Shown here piece by piece: positions 39,601 to 54,100 of a DNA stretch of 64,000 bases. This stretch comes from Schistosoma haematobium (Eukaryota > Platyhelminthes > Trematoda > Strigeidida > Schistosomatidae), in NCBI RefSeq assembly GCF_000699445.3, contig NC_067200.1, forward strand, positions 62,001 through 126,000. The letters run 5' to 3'. A program made the translations under genes and the position numbers. The number at the start of each line of letters is the position of its first letter. Position 1 is the stretch's first letter. The notes under the pieces were generated by a model, which did no database searches, was not told the DNA's origin, and was given only the letters and a program-made list of their open reading frames with translations.

Positions 39601-40154
39601 AATGTAAATGGGGCTTTGGTTTTCATCTTCATTTCAGTTAATATATTATGATTAAAATAAACAAGACTAGGCTTTTAAAACGTTTGACAGATAGACTTGA
39701 CTGATTTTATATGTCTGGAGACAGATTCTATGGGGAAATATTCTATTAGAACCCCAGAATAAAAGTTAGTTTTATAAAGACTCCAGGTGTTTCCTATTGA
39801 TACACTTCGAGTCAAATACATCTATATTTCATCTCATATATGGCTGAAGCCCTTGTAAATTTTTAAACCCCAACATTTTCGACTTATTTTAGTTTGAACT
39901 TTATAGGCTATCAACTCTATACAATCTTTAACATTCGTTTCGATTAAGTAACATGCTACTGTAACTCGGCAGCTAAAAGTAATACGACTATAATCAACAT
40001 ATTTAGGATGAATACTATTGATACTACCCGATTGCTTTACTAAAAGTAGGTGAAAAGCGGTTCGAACATATATGTTGGTGGTTGAATTTGTTCAGATGAG
40101 GCCATTTTTCATGAGTGTTTACATGGTTACCCTACGCTTTCGGGATCCAGTAAT
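36621..40154. other. Intergenic, no feature recognised
   Basis: 3.5 kb of AT-rich DNA. Its moderately GC-rich stretches (36860-37870, 38400-38620) may be old transposon remains, but I could not assign them. Confidence 0.4.
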
Positions 40155-40345
40155 CAGTCAGTCATATGCGACGTAGGACTCAACACGTGTGTTTGTTCAT
40201 ATTGCCACAACGCATTAACATAGAGAGGTAGAATTATTAAGACAAACCCCAGAGTATTAGAAGTTTAAATATGATCAGTTTTAGTAGGAAACATTAGGTC
40301 TAAAGGTTAGTGAAAACAGATATAAAGGGATTTCAAGAATCAGAA
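40155..40345 (-). mobile_element. Family-1 LINE 3' end fragment
   Basis: It begins cagtcagtcatatgcgacgtagga (the tail and 3' end on the minus strand), then ttgccacaacgcattaac and tattaagacaaaccccagag. It matches the left end of the 52091 copy. Confidence 0.6.
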
Positions 40346-40704
40346 TCTAAGGGAAGATGAAGGTTTGATTCACCTTTGCCATCGGAATTGATGCTGACGT
40401 TTCTCACCCAAGGTCCCTAAACATTGATTAGAGCAATCGCTCGAAATGTAGCGAGAAAGTCTGTATCTACCAGGACGAATCACTTCATTTACTAATGATT
40501 TCATAGACAAATATCATATTTTGTTTTGGCACTACTTTTAGTTTACTGCTACACAGGACATCACCCGTTAAGGTAGGAGGCGGTCTAGCTTATATCATAC
40601 ATTTCCTAACCAGTTTGCTTGATAATGATTCACTATCCAATAAACTGATTTGCTATATATATCTAATACTCCATACTTACTAAACAGACAGATGATAGTA
40701 CTAG

Positions 40705-40775
40705 TAGGCGATGTGAGAGCATTTGAAAAAAGAGAGCTGACTCTCTCCACCCTCGGCCGTACCAGGGCACTTGTT
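40705..40775 (-). repeat. Repeat R 5' end fragment (copy 4)
   Basis: It matches the R end block: gagagctgactctctccacc then ctcggccgtaccagggca, as in 3880-3920 and 10410-10445. Confidence 0.5.
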
Positions 40776-42000
40776 ATAAGTCGGGCCGATTCATATTTGT
40801 ACCTCATTCGAAGTTACGGCTGACTGGCTACATATGATGTTCCATCTACGTTCATGCTAATCATTACTTGGTGATATGGAAAATAAATAGAAAAATAGAA
40901 AACTTGATAAAAGTTTCCCCTGGAATATAAGATAACTTTGTGCATTATTGCCTGCTGGGTCATCAAGACTCTTGTTTGAAAATAGTTATACTACCTTATA
41001 ACATAACTTTGATGCTCTCTAAATACAAAAATTCAGACAAATATGTTTGTGAAATTATTCTCGACTAGGGTAACTCAATGTGAATTTTTCTTTCTATACG
41101 CTACTATTTAAAAAGATTGTGTACTTTTTATGAAATTCTATTTTAAATAGCATATTAATGAATATAAAGTTGCATTCTGATTACTTTTGATCAATTAGTA
41201 ATTAGATTAAAACAAGAAGGTGAAGCTTAATAAAGAGTTTTGTTTTCGGAGAATTCATTATCGGCGTTGTAAAATTGCAGATATATACTCTTTTTTTAAA
41301 AGATAGTCACTAATATTTCTGTTGACAATGACAATAATTTGCTGGACAGTGACAAATGACCAAAATAAATAATCGTTTGAAAATTTTTCACCTGTTAAGA
41401 AGCTGAAAACATAACTTTCGAAGCCTTCAGTATTCATCAGAAAATCACAGGAGTTAGATAAAATCAAAAATTGCGGTGAAGGGGTTGTGTATCACGATTA
41501 TTTAAAATGTTGAATTTGAAATGAGTTATAATTAGAAAGAACATAGAAACAGGGATCAGTCGGCTTGAAATGGCAGGTCTATAGAGAAAGAGAGGAAATG
41601 TAGGTAATTGGTTTGTATAACTAAAAACAGAAGAGGTTCAACAAGTTTCTTTTGTGGACACAGTTCTGGTTTTTTTAGATATATGACGAAGGCTTTGTAA
41701 ATGCTAGAAACGGAAGGTCGTCGTCTTTAATAAATTTCTGTTTAGTTTATAGATGATTTTTAACCCTTAGTCTTTTGGTCGACTGACATATGTTTACAAG
41801 ACGTTGATCTATAGTGCTTCTTATGGATCTATTGTTGTTTCCGGTCATGAGGTTTATGCAATCTATGTTCGTTAATAAACATAACGCTGCTTTTTTTCAA
41901 TAACTTTTCTCATTGAGTTTTCTTTGCTTCAGGGTTTTTTAGAAACGGTTAGATTTAACTTAATGATAATGATTATGTATTTCCTCATGCTCAATAAACG
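40776..42000. other. Upstream region of the CRAL-TRIO gene
   Basis: AT-rich. A pyrimidine-rich tract ending cttcag at 41932 lies 69 bases before the ATG and may be the acceptor of a 5' UTR exon or a spliced-leader site. No core promoter motif can be called with confidence. Confidence 0.35.
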
Positions 42001-42130
42001 ATGGGTTCAAATTTGAATATGATAGAATTATCCCCTCAAACATTGGAAAAAGCATTTTTAGAATTAAACGAACAACCGCAACAACGACAGAATGCCATTA
42101 CTGAGTTAAGACATCGTATTCAGTTACAAA
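42001..42130 (+). CDS. CRAL-TRIO gene exon 1
   Basis: It starts with ATG and encodes [20 protein letters not shown] then [10 protein letters not shown]. The donor is gtaaat at 42131. One base of a Ser codon is carried to 47197. The clavesin-like N terminus makes this ATG the likely start. Confidence 0.88.
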
Positions 42131-45100
42131 GTAAATCGGTTTTATTTGTCAGTTTGTTTTTCATAGAATTTATTGGACATTTACGTTTGTTTGTTTTATG
42201 ATGATTATGATTGTGGAGAAAGAGGCTTGGTCATTGTTTTTGTGATGTTATTGCTTAACTTGAATTTATATTAATCTTTTTAATGGTTAAGTCCCCTGTT
42301 AATATTTAATGCACTTTTTCGTTTGAATTGATTCTGCCTGGTCAAAGTATTTTAAGGGATTATCTCCTGGATATTGGATTACCGAAAAGGTTATGACTAA
42401 GATAGACAATATGTACTATTGATTTTGTTGGATATGTCTTACTCTCTGTTTTTGCTGTTCATTGATTGCAATTTCGAATTTAAGTTTTTCTTGCTGAAGT
42501 TCCTCTATTTTAGCAACAGTAAAAAACGCTTTCCTCGTACTGGTTTATTCTTTTAACATTTACTTTTCCCCCTACTCCCAAGAGAATTGTAAGTGTATTG
42601 GCAGCTAGTTAATAATCAATTAGTAGTGACCACTTCCATATTTGGCACTACATAGGGTTCATTCATTATAAATATGTCAATCCTACAGAATGTCAGTTAC
42701 TGCCGTTCATTAGGCTGACACTAATTTGGCTGCCATATGTAGCACCAGTCCCCTCAAGATTACATTCACGCCTCCCGACCGTTGTTGCTACCTTGACGTG
42801 GTGGTCGGGCTTGCCTGTCGTGATGAAGCGACCGAGCTATACTGGCTGGAACAACCGTTCCTCAAGGTCCTACCATGTCAGACAGGTCGGTTGAAGAGCG
42901 GTAAGACTAAAAGCAACAAACCCAAGGTTCGAAGGCGAAGTCGTACTGCTGACTGTACAGAGGTGTGACAACAGTAAGGTATTTCCTTCAGACAACCAGC
43001 ATGACAGCGATGCTGCCTTCGCACATGGAGGGGTGGGGTTAGAAAAGGTCGACCCTGAAAATGCACACCTCGCCTTATCCCACGGACATCCGTCTCCGGC
43101 GGTAAGGTCCCAACAAGTACGGAGCTAACACAAAAATCACCCATAAAAAGGTCGTGTGTGACCGACCTCAAGCAGTTGTCCCTTGGGCACTGCGGTCACG
43201 CTCCCAGGTCACTAAGACCACCTCTAATCCAATTTCCTTTTCAGGTACCTCCAGAAGAACCTTTCCACGGTGTGGGCAACCGGGAAGTGATAACCGCCCT
43301 CATACCTCTAACAGCACTCAAGACCACTGTATTCATAATCAACCTCCATCTCCAATTCCTATTATTCCTCCTACATCGACTTTCAACTCTAAATTTCCTC
43401 TTTCGGCTTCCTCTTCAAGTGTCACCATAGCCAACGATTATAGTGCTCAAAACACTGTCTCAGGTCTACTGAAACCTCTCTCCACACTACACATTGGAGC
43501 CTTCAGCGTACGAACCCTACGTCAAATCGGTCAGCAGGCTTCCTTGGCTAAAACCCTAGAGTCTCTTACCATTGATGTATGCTGTGTCTCCGAAACACGC
43601 ATACAGGATTCCAGTGTGGTCATTCACTTGACCTCACCTCGTCAAAACGGAGAGCCAACGAGATACACCCTCCGTGTATCTGGTGACCCGATGGCCAGTT
43701 CTCGTGGACTGGCAGGTGAAGGCATAGCACTAAGCATAAGGGCCGAACAAGCACTGCTAGAGTGGATCCCCGTTAACAGTCGTTTATGTGCTGTTCGGCT
43801 AAACGGCTACGTAAGAACTCGGAAGGATAGGGACACACGTCGTTGCCTTTTTGTCGTTTCTGCCTACGCTCCCACTGACTACAGCTCAGATGAAGTGAAA
43901 GATGAATTTTACAGAAAGCTGTCCGAACTTCAGAAAGCTAAACGCTCAGACATAGTACTCGTAGGGGGCGACTTTGATGCTCAGATAGGTAGTTTAAACC
44001 AAACAGAAAGGCATTTAGGTGGATATTTTATTATTCCGACACAACGAACAGATAACGGTGATCGTCTGCTGCAATTATGCTCAGACAATCGTTTATTTTT
44101 AGCAAACAAATTTTAGGCATAAGGAGAGACATCGTCTAACATGGCGACCCCCTGCACCAAATCAACGGTGGACTCAAATAGACCATATTGCCATCAGTCA
44201 TCGTTGGATAGGGTCGGCACAAGATTGTCGCTCATTCTTGAGTACCTGCTTAGACTCCGACCATGCCCTAGTACGGGCACGTATCTGCTTGCGCCTCGCT
44301 GGACGCAAAAAAGCCACATTTAAAAGACCCATTAGAACTGAGTTGAGTAGCGAAAAAACCAAAAGTAGGTTCCAGGAACAACTGAGGTCACACTTAGGTA
44401 GTTCTGAAAACGAGGCTGACCCAGATGTTGCTTGGAAAAATATACAAACAGCTGTGGAAACAGCAATGAAATCTATTAGTGACTTAAACCAGAGAGTTAC
44501 AAAGAACCAGTGGATTTCTTCAAGGTCTATCACACTGATGGATTCTCGCAAACTCGCCCCATCAGGTTCCGAACATGATGAAGAGCGACAACAAATCAGA
44601 TCTAGGTTAAGAAAAAGTCTAAGAAACGACCGTGAGCAGTGGTGGGCAACGAAAGCAAAAGAGATAGAAAAGGCGGCGGCTATAGGGAATACAAGACAGC
44701 TCTATGGACTAATAAAAGAAACTGGAATTAATTAATCAAGTGTAAATCAGACTATTTCGGAAAAAGACGACACCCTCATCTGCTCCCAGTCCAGACGTTT
44801 AGAACGATGGGCGGAAAACTTTAGGGAACAGTTCAACTGGCCTTCAGCGACTCTACAATTACCCTCCATCCCCAGACAATGTGAATGGAACATTGCTGAA
44901 GTTGAGAAGGCTATAGTTAATCTGAAACGAGGAAAGGCAGCTGGTCCAGATGGATTGGCTCCAGAAGTCTTTAAGGATGGTGGTCCAATTTTAGCGATTA
45001 AGTTGACTAATATTTTAGCTAAGATCTGGGAGTTAGACGTTATCCCATCTAACTGGTCACAATCACTTATCGTCCCAATATATAAGAAAGGGTCGAAATC

Positions 45101-48100
45101 ATCTTGTGACAACCACAGAGGGATTAGTTTAACTAATATAGTATCTAAAATACTGGACTCGATAATTATCAGACGCCTAACTAAGACTCGTGAACTGCAA
45201 ACACGAGAGAACCAAGCTGGCTTCAGACCTGGTCGTGGCTCCATCGACCACATATTCACCATTTGTCAGGTTCTAGTACATAGGCATACTTATCGGCGTC
45301 CGACAATGGTGGTCTTTCTTGACTTAAAAGCAGCATTCGACTCTATTGACTGAGAGATTCTGTGGCAGTGTCTGTCATTGAAAAACGTACCTGAGAAGTA
45401 CATAAACCTTGTGAAGGCTCTTTACTCGAACACTACCAGTCGAGTCAGAGCTTATGGCGAACTGTCATCTGATTTTGCAACCTCAAGTGGTATCCGTCAA
45501 GGCTGTTCACTTTCTCCATTTTTGTTTAACTTCATCATAGACCTACTGATGGAAATAACATTCTCGTCGACTGAATTCTCGGGTATTGATCTCCTTCCAG
45601 GAGATCCACTTATCGACTTAGAATACGCAAATGATGTAGTCCTGTTTGGTGAAGACGCTGATAAAATGTAGTCTTTTGGTAGCACTGAGCAACAATGCCA
45701 GATTGTTTGGAATGCACCTCTCCTCCTCGAAATGCAAGTTGTTGCTGCAGGACTGGCCTGCGTCAACACCTGAACTAAGAATAGGGAGTGAGGTAGTCAA
45801 AGGCGTTGACAACTTCACTTATCTTGGAAGTGTGATCAGCCCTAATGGGTTGGTATCGAACGAAATCTCAGCACGGGTTCGAAAAGCTCGTTTGGCTTTT
45901 GCCAACTTACGTCACCTTTGGCGAAGGAGAAATATCCGTCTATCAATAAAAGGACGAGTATACTTCGCGGCAGTCCGTTCTGTTTTACTTTACGGCAGCG
46001 AAACATGGCCTTTAAGAGTAGAAGACACTCGTGAGCTACTAGAATTTGACAACGGATGCCTCAGAAATATTGCTGGCGTCTGTTGGGATCACCGGGTAAG
46101 TAATAGTGAGGTTAGACGCAGGGTATTAGGGAATGATGGTAAATCAGTTGACGAGTTGGTAATCTTCATCGACTGAGATGGTTGGGTCACGTGTTACGTA
46201 TGCCTGAACACCGATTACCACGACGTGCAATGCTAACCGGTGTTGGAGATGGTTGGAAGAAAGTTAGGGGCGGCCAAACCAAAACGTGGCATCAGTGCTT
46301 GAAGTCACTAACTTCTATTATTAGCCATGTTGGTAGATGCAGACTACTTGGTTGGGGTCCGCGTGACTATCGTAACCAATGGTTGGAGACTCTTGGTGAC
46401 ATGGCTGAGAATCGATCACAATGGCGTCGGTGTATACACTCTCTGTCTTCTCTTAAACTAAGAGATTAAAATCGCTTCATATCTTTCTTTCTACGAACTA
46501 ATTCTTTCTTCCTGTATTATATCCTTATTGCAATCTTTCTTTTAGATATTACCACCTCTGAATTAACTACTTTTATGAATCCGGTGTCCATCTTGTTGTG
46601 GTAATGAGGTATGGCAACTAGGACCGATGCATATATGTGCCTGGTCCTACGTTGTGGCTGACTGACTGACTGACATTCACGCCTTACTGACGAATAACAA
46701 CTATCACGAAACCTGAATTCAGAATAGCCTTTCGACTACTTCCGAATGCTCAATATGTTTTAAAGTAATAATTGTTGATCTAGTCAACCATTTTCAATAA
46801 AATCACCGTTGTGACAGTTGGTTTTCGGAATCTGATACTGATACACAGTGTGCTACGTGCTAATATCCACCTGACTACTTGAGCGAGAACACAAGAGTAG
46901 ATGAGAAAGCATGTTGGGCTACCGAGTAAAATTCATGAATATTCATATATATATAACTTTACCACTTAGGAAACCAGGCCATTTCTTAACCAGTGGACGG
47001 TTGACGTTCCCATCAGGCTACTTCTGATTGGCTCTCTATAGCAACGGTAACTCGTATACTACGAATTTCACTATTAGATTAACTAGTGTGGTAGTGACTG
47101 AGGAATATAAAAGGAAATTTTTTATTTTTGTTGGCAAAGGAACTAGGAGTATCACGCAATACTATGAAGCCATACTTTTCGATTTTTTTTCATGAGGTTT
47201 ACAAGGATGTCTGGCTGATGAATTTCTTCTGCGTTTTCTACGTGCTAAAAAATTTAATCAGGATAATGCATTCAGACTGTATACAAATTATTACATATTA
47301 AGATTACGCTATCCAGATATATTCAATGATTTAAGACCATCATTAGTTGAACACGTATTTCAAAGTGGAGTTGTATGTCGATTGCCTCAACCAGATTCAG
47401 AAGGTAGAGCACTTATCTACTTTAGACCAGGTCTATGGAACCCTGCAGAATGGTCAACAAACGATATATTTCGTGCTAATGTACTTGTCATCGAAGAATT
47501 ATTATTGGTAAGTCTGCGATATTATTATAGTTTAGTATTTGATATTTAATTACCTATAGTAATTATTTATATATTCTCCTATTCAGAGGTATATACATAC
47601 AATTCTCTGTACATTCCCACGTTAAGCTCATAATGTCTTTGGGCTAACTATTCGTCAGTGTATCACTAACGAAAGGTCCAGTTTATCCGGATAAAACCAG
47701 TCTTCTATGTAAACTGTGAAATATTCAATCTCCATAATCCCCTTATAGTAATGAGAAGGTAATCATAATATTTATATACACAGACGGCTGAGGCACAATC
47801 ACTAACAACAACCAATCATAGCCAGCATCTCAGATAAGACTACAACTTCACTCACTTCGACTTGCCCAGCAGAACAAGTATCCACTGGTTTCCACACTAA
47901 ACCATGTGACCTAATCTTGGTTACACAAATATGTATTTTCTTAACAAATTGTAGCTTAATAAACTCTTCAGTAAGAATATTTAGTTTGATGCATCTAAAT
48001 CAAATGTAACATCGACCGGAATTAAATTAGAATTCAAAATCTATCCTGTCTAACACTATGCTTATGTTTCTATTGGTTTGTCCTTCCTAGTATTATTTCC

Positions 48101-51100
48101 CTTGAACTATAGTTGAGTTAAGTACTGATTTCTTGTTCGGTTTTATTTAGCATATTAAAACAATTTTACGTTATCATCTACTCACAATAATGTTGTATGA
48201 TTTATTTTTATTTTCTTGACCGTATGCATACAATTTGTTGTATTGTTACGTAACTTACTTACTTACTTACTTACTTACGCCTGTTACTCCCAATGGAGCA
48301 TAGGCCGCTGACCAGCATTCTCCAACCCACTCTGTCCTGGGCCTTCTTTTCTAGTTCCATCCAATTCTTGTTCATTTTTCTCATGTCTATCTCCAATTCT
48401 CGGCGTAATGTGTTCTTAGGTCTTCCTCTTCTCCTTTGGCCTTGAGGATTCCATGTGAGGGCTTGTCTTGTGACGCAGTTGGGTGCTTTCCTCAATGTGT
48501 GTCCTATCCACTTCCAGCGCTTCTTCCTGATTTCTTCCTCCACTGGGATCTGGTTTGTTCTCTCCCACAGTACGTTGTTGCTAATAGTGTCCGGCCAACG
48601 GATCTGAAGTATTTTGCGTAGACAACTGTTAATAAACACCTGTATTTTCTGGATGATGGCTTTTGTAGTTCTCCAGGTTTCTGCCCCATACAGTAGAACT
48701 GTCTTGACATTTGTATTGAAAATCCTGACCTTGATGTTGGTTGACAGTTGCTTTGAGTTCCAGATGTTCCTCAGTTGTAAATATGCTGCTCTTGCTTTGC
48801 CGATCCGCGCCTTCACATCTGCATCAGATCCACCCTGTTCATCAATGATGCTGCCCAAATATGTAAAGGTTTTAACATCTTCCAAATCTTCCCCGTCAAT
48901 TGTGATTGGATTGGTGCATTTTGTGTTGTATCGGAGAATCCTGCTTTTCCCTTTGTGTATGTTGAGACCTACTGCTGCTGAGGCTGCTGCCACACTGTTT
49001 GTCTTCTCCTGCATCTGTTGTTGCGTTTGGGATAGAAGGGCCAGATCGTCTGCGAAGTCTAGATCGTCCAACTGCATCTTAGATGTCCATTGTATCCCGC
49101 GCTTCCCTTCAGACGTTGACGTCTTCATGATCCAGTCGATCACCAGGAGAAAGAGAAAGGGTGAGAGTAAGCAACCTTGCCTAACACCGGTCTTCACTTC
49201 GAATGACTTTGTCAACTGTCCTCCATGCATGATTTTGCAGTGTAATCCATCATATGAGTTCTGTATGATATTGACTATTTTCTGAGGCACGCCGTAGTGT
49301 CGAAGAAGTTTCCATAGTGTTGTTCTGTCCACGCTGTCAAATGCCTTTTCGTAGTCAATGAAGTTGATGTAGAGTGATGAATTCCATTCAATTGATTGTT
49401 CCACAATTATCCGTAGAGTTGCGATTTGGTCTGTACAGGATCTATCCTTACGGAATCCTGCCTGTTGGTCTCGAAGTTGGGCGTCTACGCAGTCCTTCAT
49501 CCTGTTTAACAATACCCTGTTGAAGACTTTTCCCGGTATTGAGAGAAGAGTGATGCCCCTGTAGTTATCACACTTGCTGAGATCGCCTTTCTTCGGTATT
49601 TTGATTAGAAGTCCTTCTTTCCAGTCTGTTGGTACTTGTTCCTCATCCCAAATCTTATTGAAGAGAATGTGGAGTATCCTTGCAGTTGCCGCTACGTCTG
49701 CTTTTAGTGCCTCAGCTGGGATGTTGTCCGGTCCTGCTGCTTTGCCACTCTTGATTTGTCTGATGGCCATGCTGATTTCTTCAATTGTTGGTGGGCCAAC
49801 ATTGATTGGGAGGTCCGTGGGTGCTGCTTCGATGTTGGGTGGGTTCAGTGGAGCTGGTCGATTCAACAGTTCTTTGAAGTGTTCTACCCACCTGTTTTGT
49901 TGCTCTTCAATGTTGGTGATTACCTTACCTGCGTTGCTTTTCACTGGTCGTTCTGGTTTGTGGCGATTTCCAGAGAGTTTCTTTGTCGTGTCATACAATT
50001 GTCTCATGTTTCCTTCTCTTGCAGCCTTTTCCGCCGTCGTTGCTAAATCTTCCACATATTTACGTTTGTCGGTTCTGATGCTCCTCTTCACTTGTTTGTT
50101 TATTTCCGTGTATTCAGCTTGTGCCTTGGCTTTTTCTGCTCTTGTTCGGCTGGTATTGATCGCTGCCTTCTTGTTCCTCCTTTCTTGAATCTTATCCAGT
50201 GTACCAACAGTGATCCATTCCTTGTGATTGTGCTTCTTGTGACCCAGGACCTCATGACATGTTGAAGTGATTGCCTCTTTGATCCCCTTCCAGTTGCTCT
50301 CCACAGTAGTTCCTTCTCCATTGAGTAGATCATGAAAGGCCTGGAACTTGTTGCTGAGGACTATCTTGAATTTGTTGAGTTTGTTAGTATCCTGGAGAAA
50401 GGCCGTATTGAACTTTTGTGATACTGTCTGCCCCATTGTCCAGTGCTTCTTGAGTTTCAATTTCATCTTGGCGACCAGTAAGTGATGATCTGATGCTATA
50501 TCAGCTCCTCTCTTGGTTCTCACGTCCTCTATAGTCCTCCTGAACGTTTTGTTGATGCAAATATGGTCGATTTGGTTTTGTGTAGAGTGATCCGGTGAAG
50601 TCCATGTGGTTTTGTGTATGCGTTTATGTGGGAATACGGTGCCGCCTATGACCAGCTTATTGAAGGCACATAGATTTGCAAATCTCTCACCATTTTCGTT
50701 TCTTTCTCCTAGTCCGTGTCGTCCCATGATGTCTTCATATCCAGTGTTGTCCGTTCCAACCTTGGCGTTGAAATCTCCCATCAGAATGGTCAGGTCCTTT
50801 GTTGGGCACTTCTCGACGATTGACTGCAGCCTATTGTAGAATTGATCTTTAGCGTCTTCATTATAGTCGTTGGTAGGCGCATAGCATTGGATGATGTTCA
50901 TTGAAATGCCCTCTTTCTTTGTTTTGAAGGAGGCTTTGATGATCCTTGGTCCATGAGATTCCCATCCTATAAGCGCATTTTGCGCTTGTTTGGACAGCAT
51001 CAATGCAACTCCTTGTGTATGTGGTGCATTTTCTTCTTCATGGCCGGAGTATAACAGGAGCTCTCCTGTAGTTAGTCGTTGTTGTCCAACTTGTGTCCAA

Positions 51101-54100
51101 TGTGTTTCACTGATCCCAAGTACCTCTAGGTTGTATCTTCTCATTTCTGCAGCAATCTGGAAGGCTCTTCCGGTGTCCCACATTGTACGAACATTCCATG
51201 TTACGTAACACGTCTTCTTAATTTGTTACTGATCATTCCAACCAACATTTAACTACTGGGTTGGTTAATTAACTAGTTAAGTGCGTATCGTTTACTAATG
51301 CTCTGTTGATGGTGCCTTTTACTGGAAAATAAGGTGTGTTTTTGATGACAGTATACTTTACTGATGATCTTAAGCAATTGTTGAATGACCTTGCGAAAGA
51401 AAATCCAATATGTAGTCATTCATAATACTGTTGATATGAATGAATATTTCCCTGCATTAAAACCCAAAAAGCGCTAATTTTAGGATTAGAAGTTTCAGTC
51501 GGAAATTAAGATTAATAGTTTAGAATAGAATGGTGGAATACTTTGTAACCACGTGGATAAATGGTCATACACTTAATCTCTTTGATTGAATGTATCAAAA
51601 CACTTTAGTCGCCTGCAAAAGATTCATCAGTTATGGTGTCTATTTAAAATGGTGACGGAGATTTGTAGCGCACGTGGATGATTTTGATGAAGTTTCTTTC
51701 TTTGAGCTGGATGGTTTGGTCATAGAGCTTTCATTGTTCTTCCGAACAATATCATTAGCAAAAACTTCGTGCAGAAGTTAAGTATTCACATATGACTCAC
51801 AACTTGTTCTGTTCATCTTGATCTTGATTAGTTATTGCTGACTTTCGACTTGTCCTTATCACGACCAAACCATTGAGCTCAATGAGCAAAACTCCACCAA
51901 CAATAAATATAATTTCCGCTTACGCTAGTTACAAAAAATACTGACCGGTTAAAATCAACTAATACTGTCGAAGAGAGTTGGGTATATATATCTTTTTTTC
52001 GATTTTGCTGCAATATATATATATAGGTCACTAGGTATCACGTACTGGCTTTGTTACATAATTTGGTAATCAGGTATGATAAAGTAAAAGAAACAGTCAG
52101 TCAGTTAGTCACAACGTACAACCTGGTACATATGTACATCGGTTCAAGTTGCCCCATTAGCAAAGAGAGATGTTATCAAGACAAATCCCAGAATAACAGG
52201 TGTAGTAACAGTACTAAAGCTAATAGGAAAGATTAGGCATCAAAGGTAAGATTCGAGAACAAAATATAAATCAGTGAAATAAAAACAAAAACAAGTTGTG
52301 AGGAATTTAGAATCCCAGGATTTGGGGGAGGAAAATGAACAGATGCACTCGCACCATTGCAAACGATTTCGAGCCGTGTCATTCAAAGTCTCTAACCATT
52401 GCTTACGATAATCACAATGACCCCGACCAAGCAGTCTGTATCTATTAACTTGGCTAAGTCGAACTGTCAGTGACTTCATGGGCTGATGGTTTGGCCGTCC
52501 CTAGCTTTCTTTCGGACTGCTTCTGCTCCATAAAACCGCGCGTTGAGAATGACGGTGGTCGGACATACGTAACGTATGTCCTAACCACCTCAGTTGATGA
52601 AAATTTACTACCTCATCGATCGATTTGCAATCTTTACTTAGTACTCTATTCCTAACTCAGGTATTGCTTACTCCACGGTCTGAAATTTCACGAACAGTGC
52701 TTCGTAAAGACCTATAATCGAATAATAGTAACCCACGAATATCCTGTTTTTGTGGCCATGTCTCACATCCATAAAGTAGAACACAACAAATTGCTACTCA
52801 GTGAACTTGTCGTTTGCTTGACGGAAGGATATCTCACCTTCTCCACAAGCGGAGCAAGTTGGCAAAAGCCGATTGAGCCTCCTGAATTCGTGCTGAGATT
52901 ATGTTAGGCACCAGACCATCAGGAACGATGAGACTCCCAAGATAGGTGAGGCGGTCGACGCGCTCAACTACTTCACCTCCTATCACTAATTCGGGTGATG
53001 ACGCGGGCGAACCCCGAATTAACATTTCCCATTTGGAGGGAGAGAACCGCATCCCGAACATGCTTGCTTTGTTGCTTAAGGTGGTCAGTAGACTGCATCT
53101 TGTCAGCCTCTTCAGCAAACACAACTAAATCGTCTGCGAATTCTAAGTCAGCGAGTGAATCTCCCGGTAGAAAATCAACCCCTGGAAAGTCACACGATCA
53201 GTATTGCCGCCAAAAGAATGTTTATGACAAAGTTAAATAACAATAAAGAAAGCGAACAACCAAGTCGAACGCCACTTGAAGTGACCAATTCCGACATTTC
53301 ACCATAAGCTCTGACTCGACCAGAAGTGTTCGAGTAGAGATCCTGTACAAGGTCAATGTACATCTTTGGTACACCTTTCAAGACAGACGCTGTATAGAGC
53401 CTCACGATCAACAGAGTCGAATACTGACTTAAGGTCAATAAATACAACTATAGTAGGGCTTCGGAAAATATGTCTATGTTCCATAATCTGCCGAAAACTG
53501 AATATCTGATTTATACATCGACGTCCAGGTCTGAAACCGGTCTGGTTTTCTCAGATTTGCTCTCCATGAGCTCCAGTTAGACGTCGAAGTGTTATTGGGG
53601 CCAATATTCTAGACACCATACTAGTTAAACTCATTTCTCTGTAATTGTTGGAAGAGGATTTTTGTCCATTCTCGTAAAGTGGAACGATCGGCGATTGAGA
53701 CTAGTCAGATGAGATAAAGTCTAGTTCTCAGATTGCAGATAAGATTTTAGTTAATCTAGCCGCTAAAACTGGATCACCATCTTTAAAAATCTCAAGGGTT
53801 AGTACACCAGACCCTGCTACTCTCCCTCGCTTTAGATTACTTATAACCTTTTCATGCTCACTAAGTGTTGAAGGACTTACATCAGTTTCCCATTCAGGTT
53901 GCTTTGAGATAGTGGGTAACTGAAGTCTGACTAAACGCTAGTTGAACTGTCCCATAAGGTGTTTAGTCCTTCAGTTCGGTCTTCTGGATTGAGAGTGAAT
54001 AATGATGCCGCCTTTTTGCGAGATGTTTTCATTAACAGACGAAGTTTTAATATGCGTTTCCCCGACATTCTGAACAGTTGTTTAACGTTACCTATCGCTG

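Noticed and set aside
36621..40154. A continuing gypsy element or another gene in this stretch
   Set aside because: Could not follow any RT, RNase H, protease or integrase motif, and reading frames are short; left as unassigned.
48436..50333. Many + strand and minor-frame reading frames opposite the family-2 LINE (also at 20208-21633 and 58120-58905)
   Set aside because: They are antisense shadows of the RT/APE frame, repeated at each LINE copy with the same composition.
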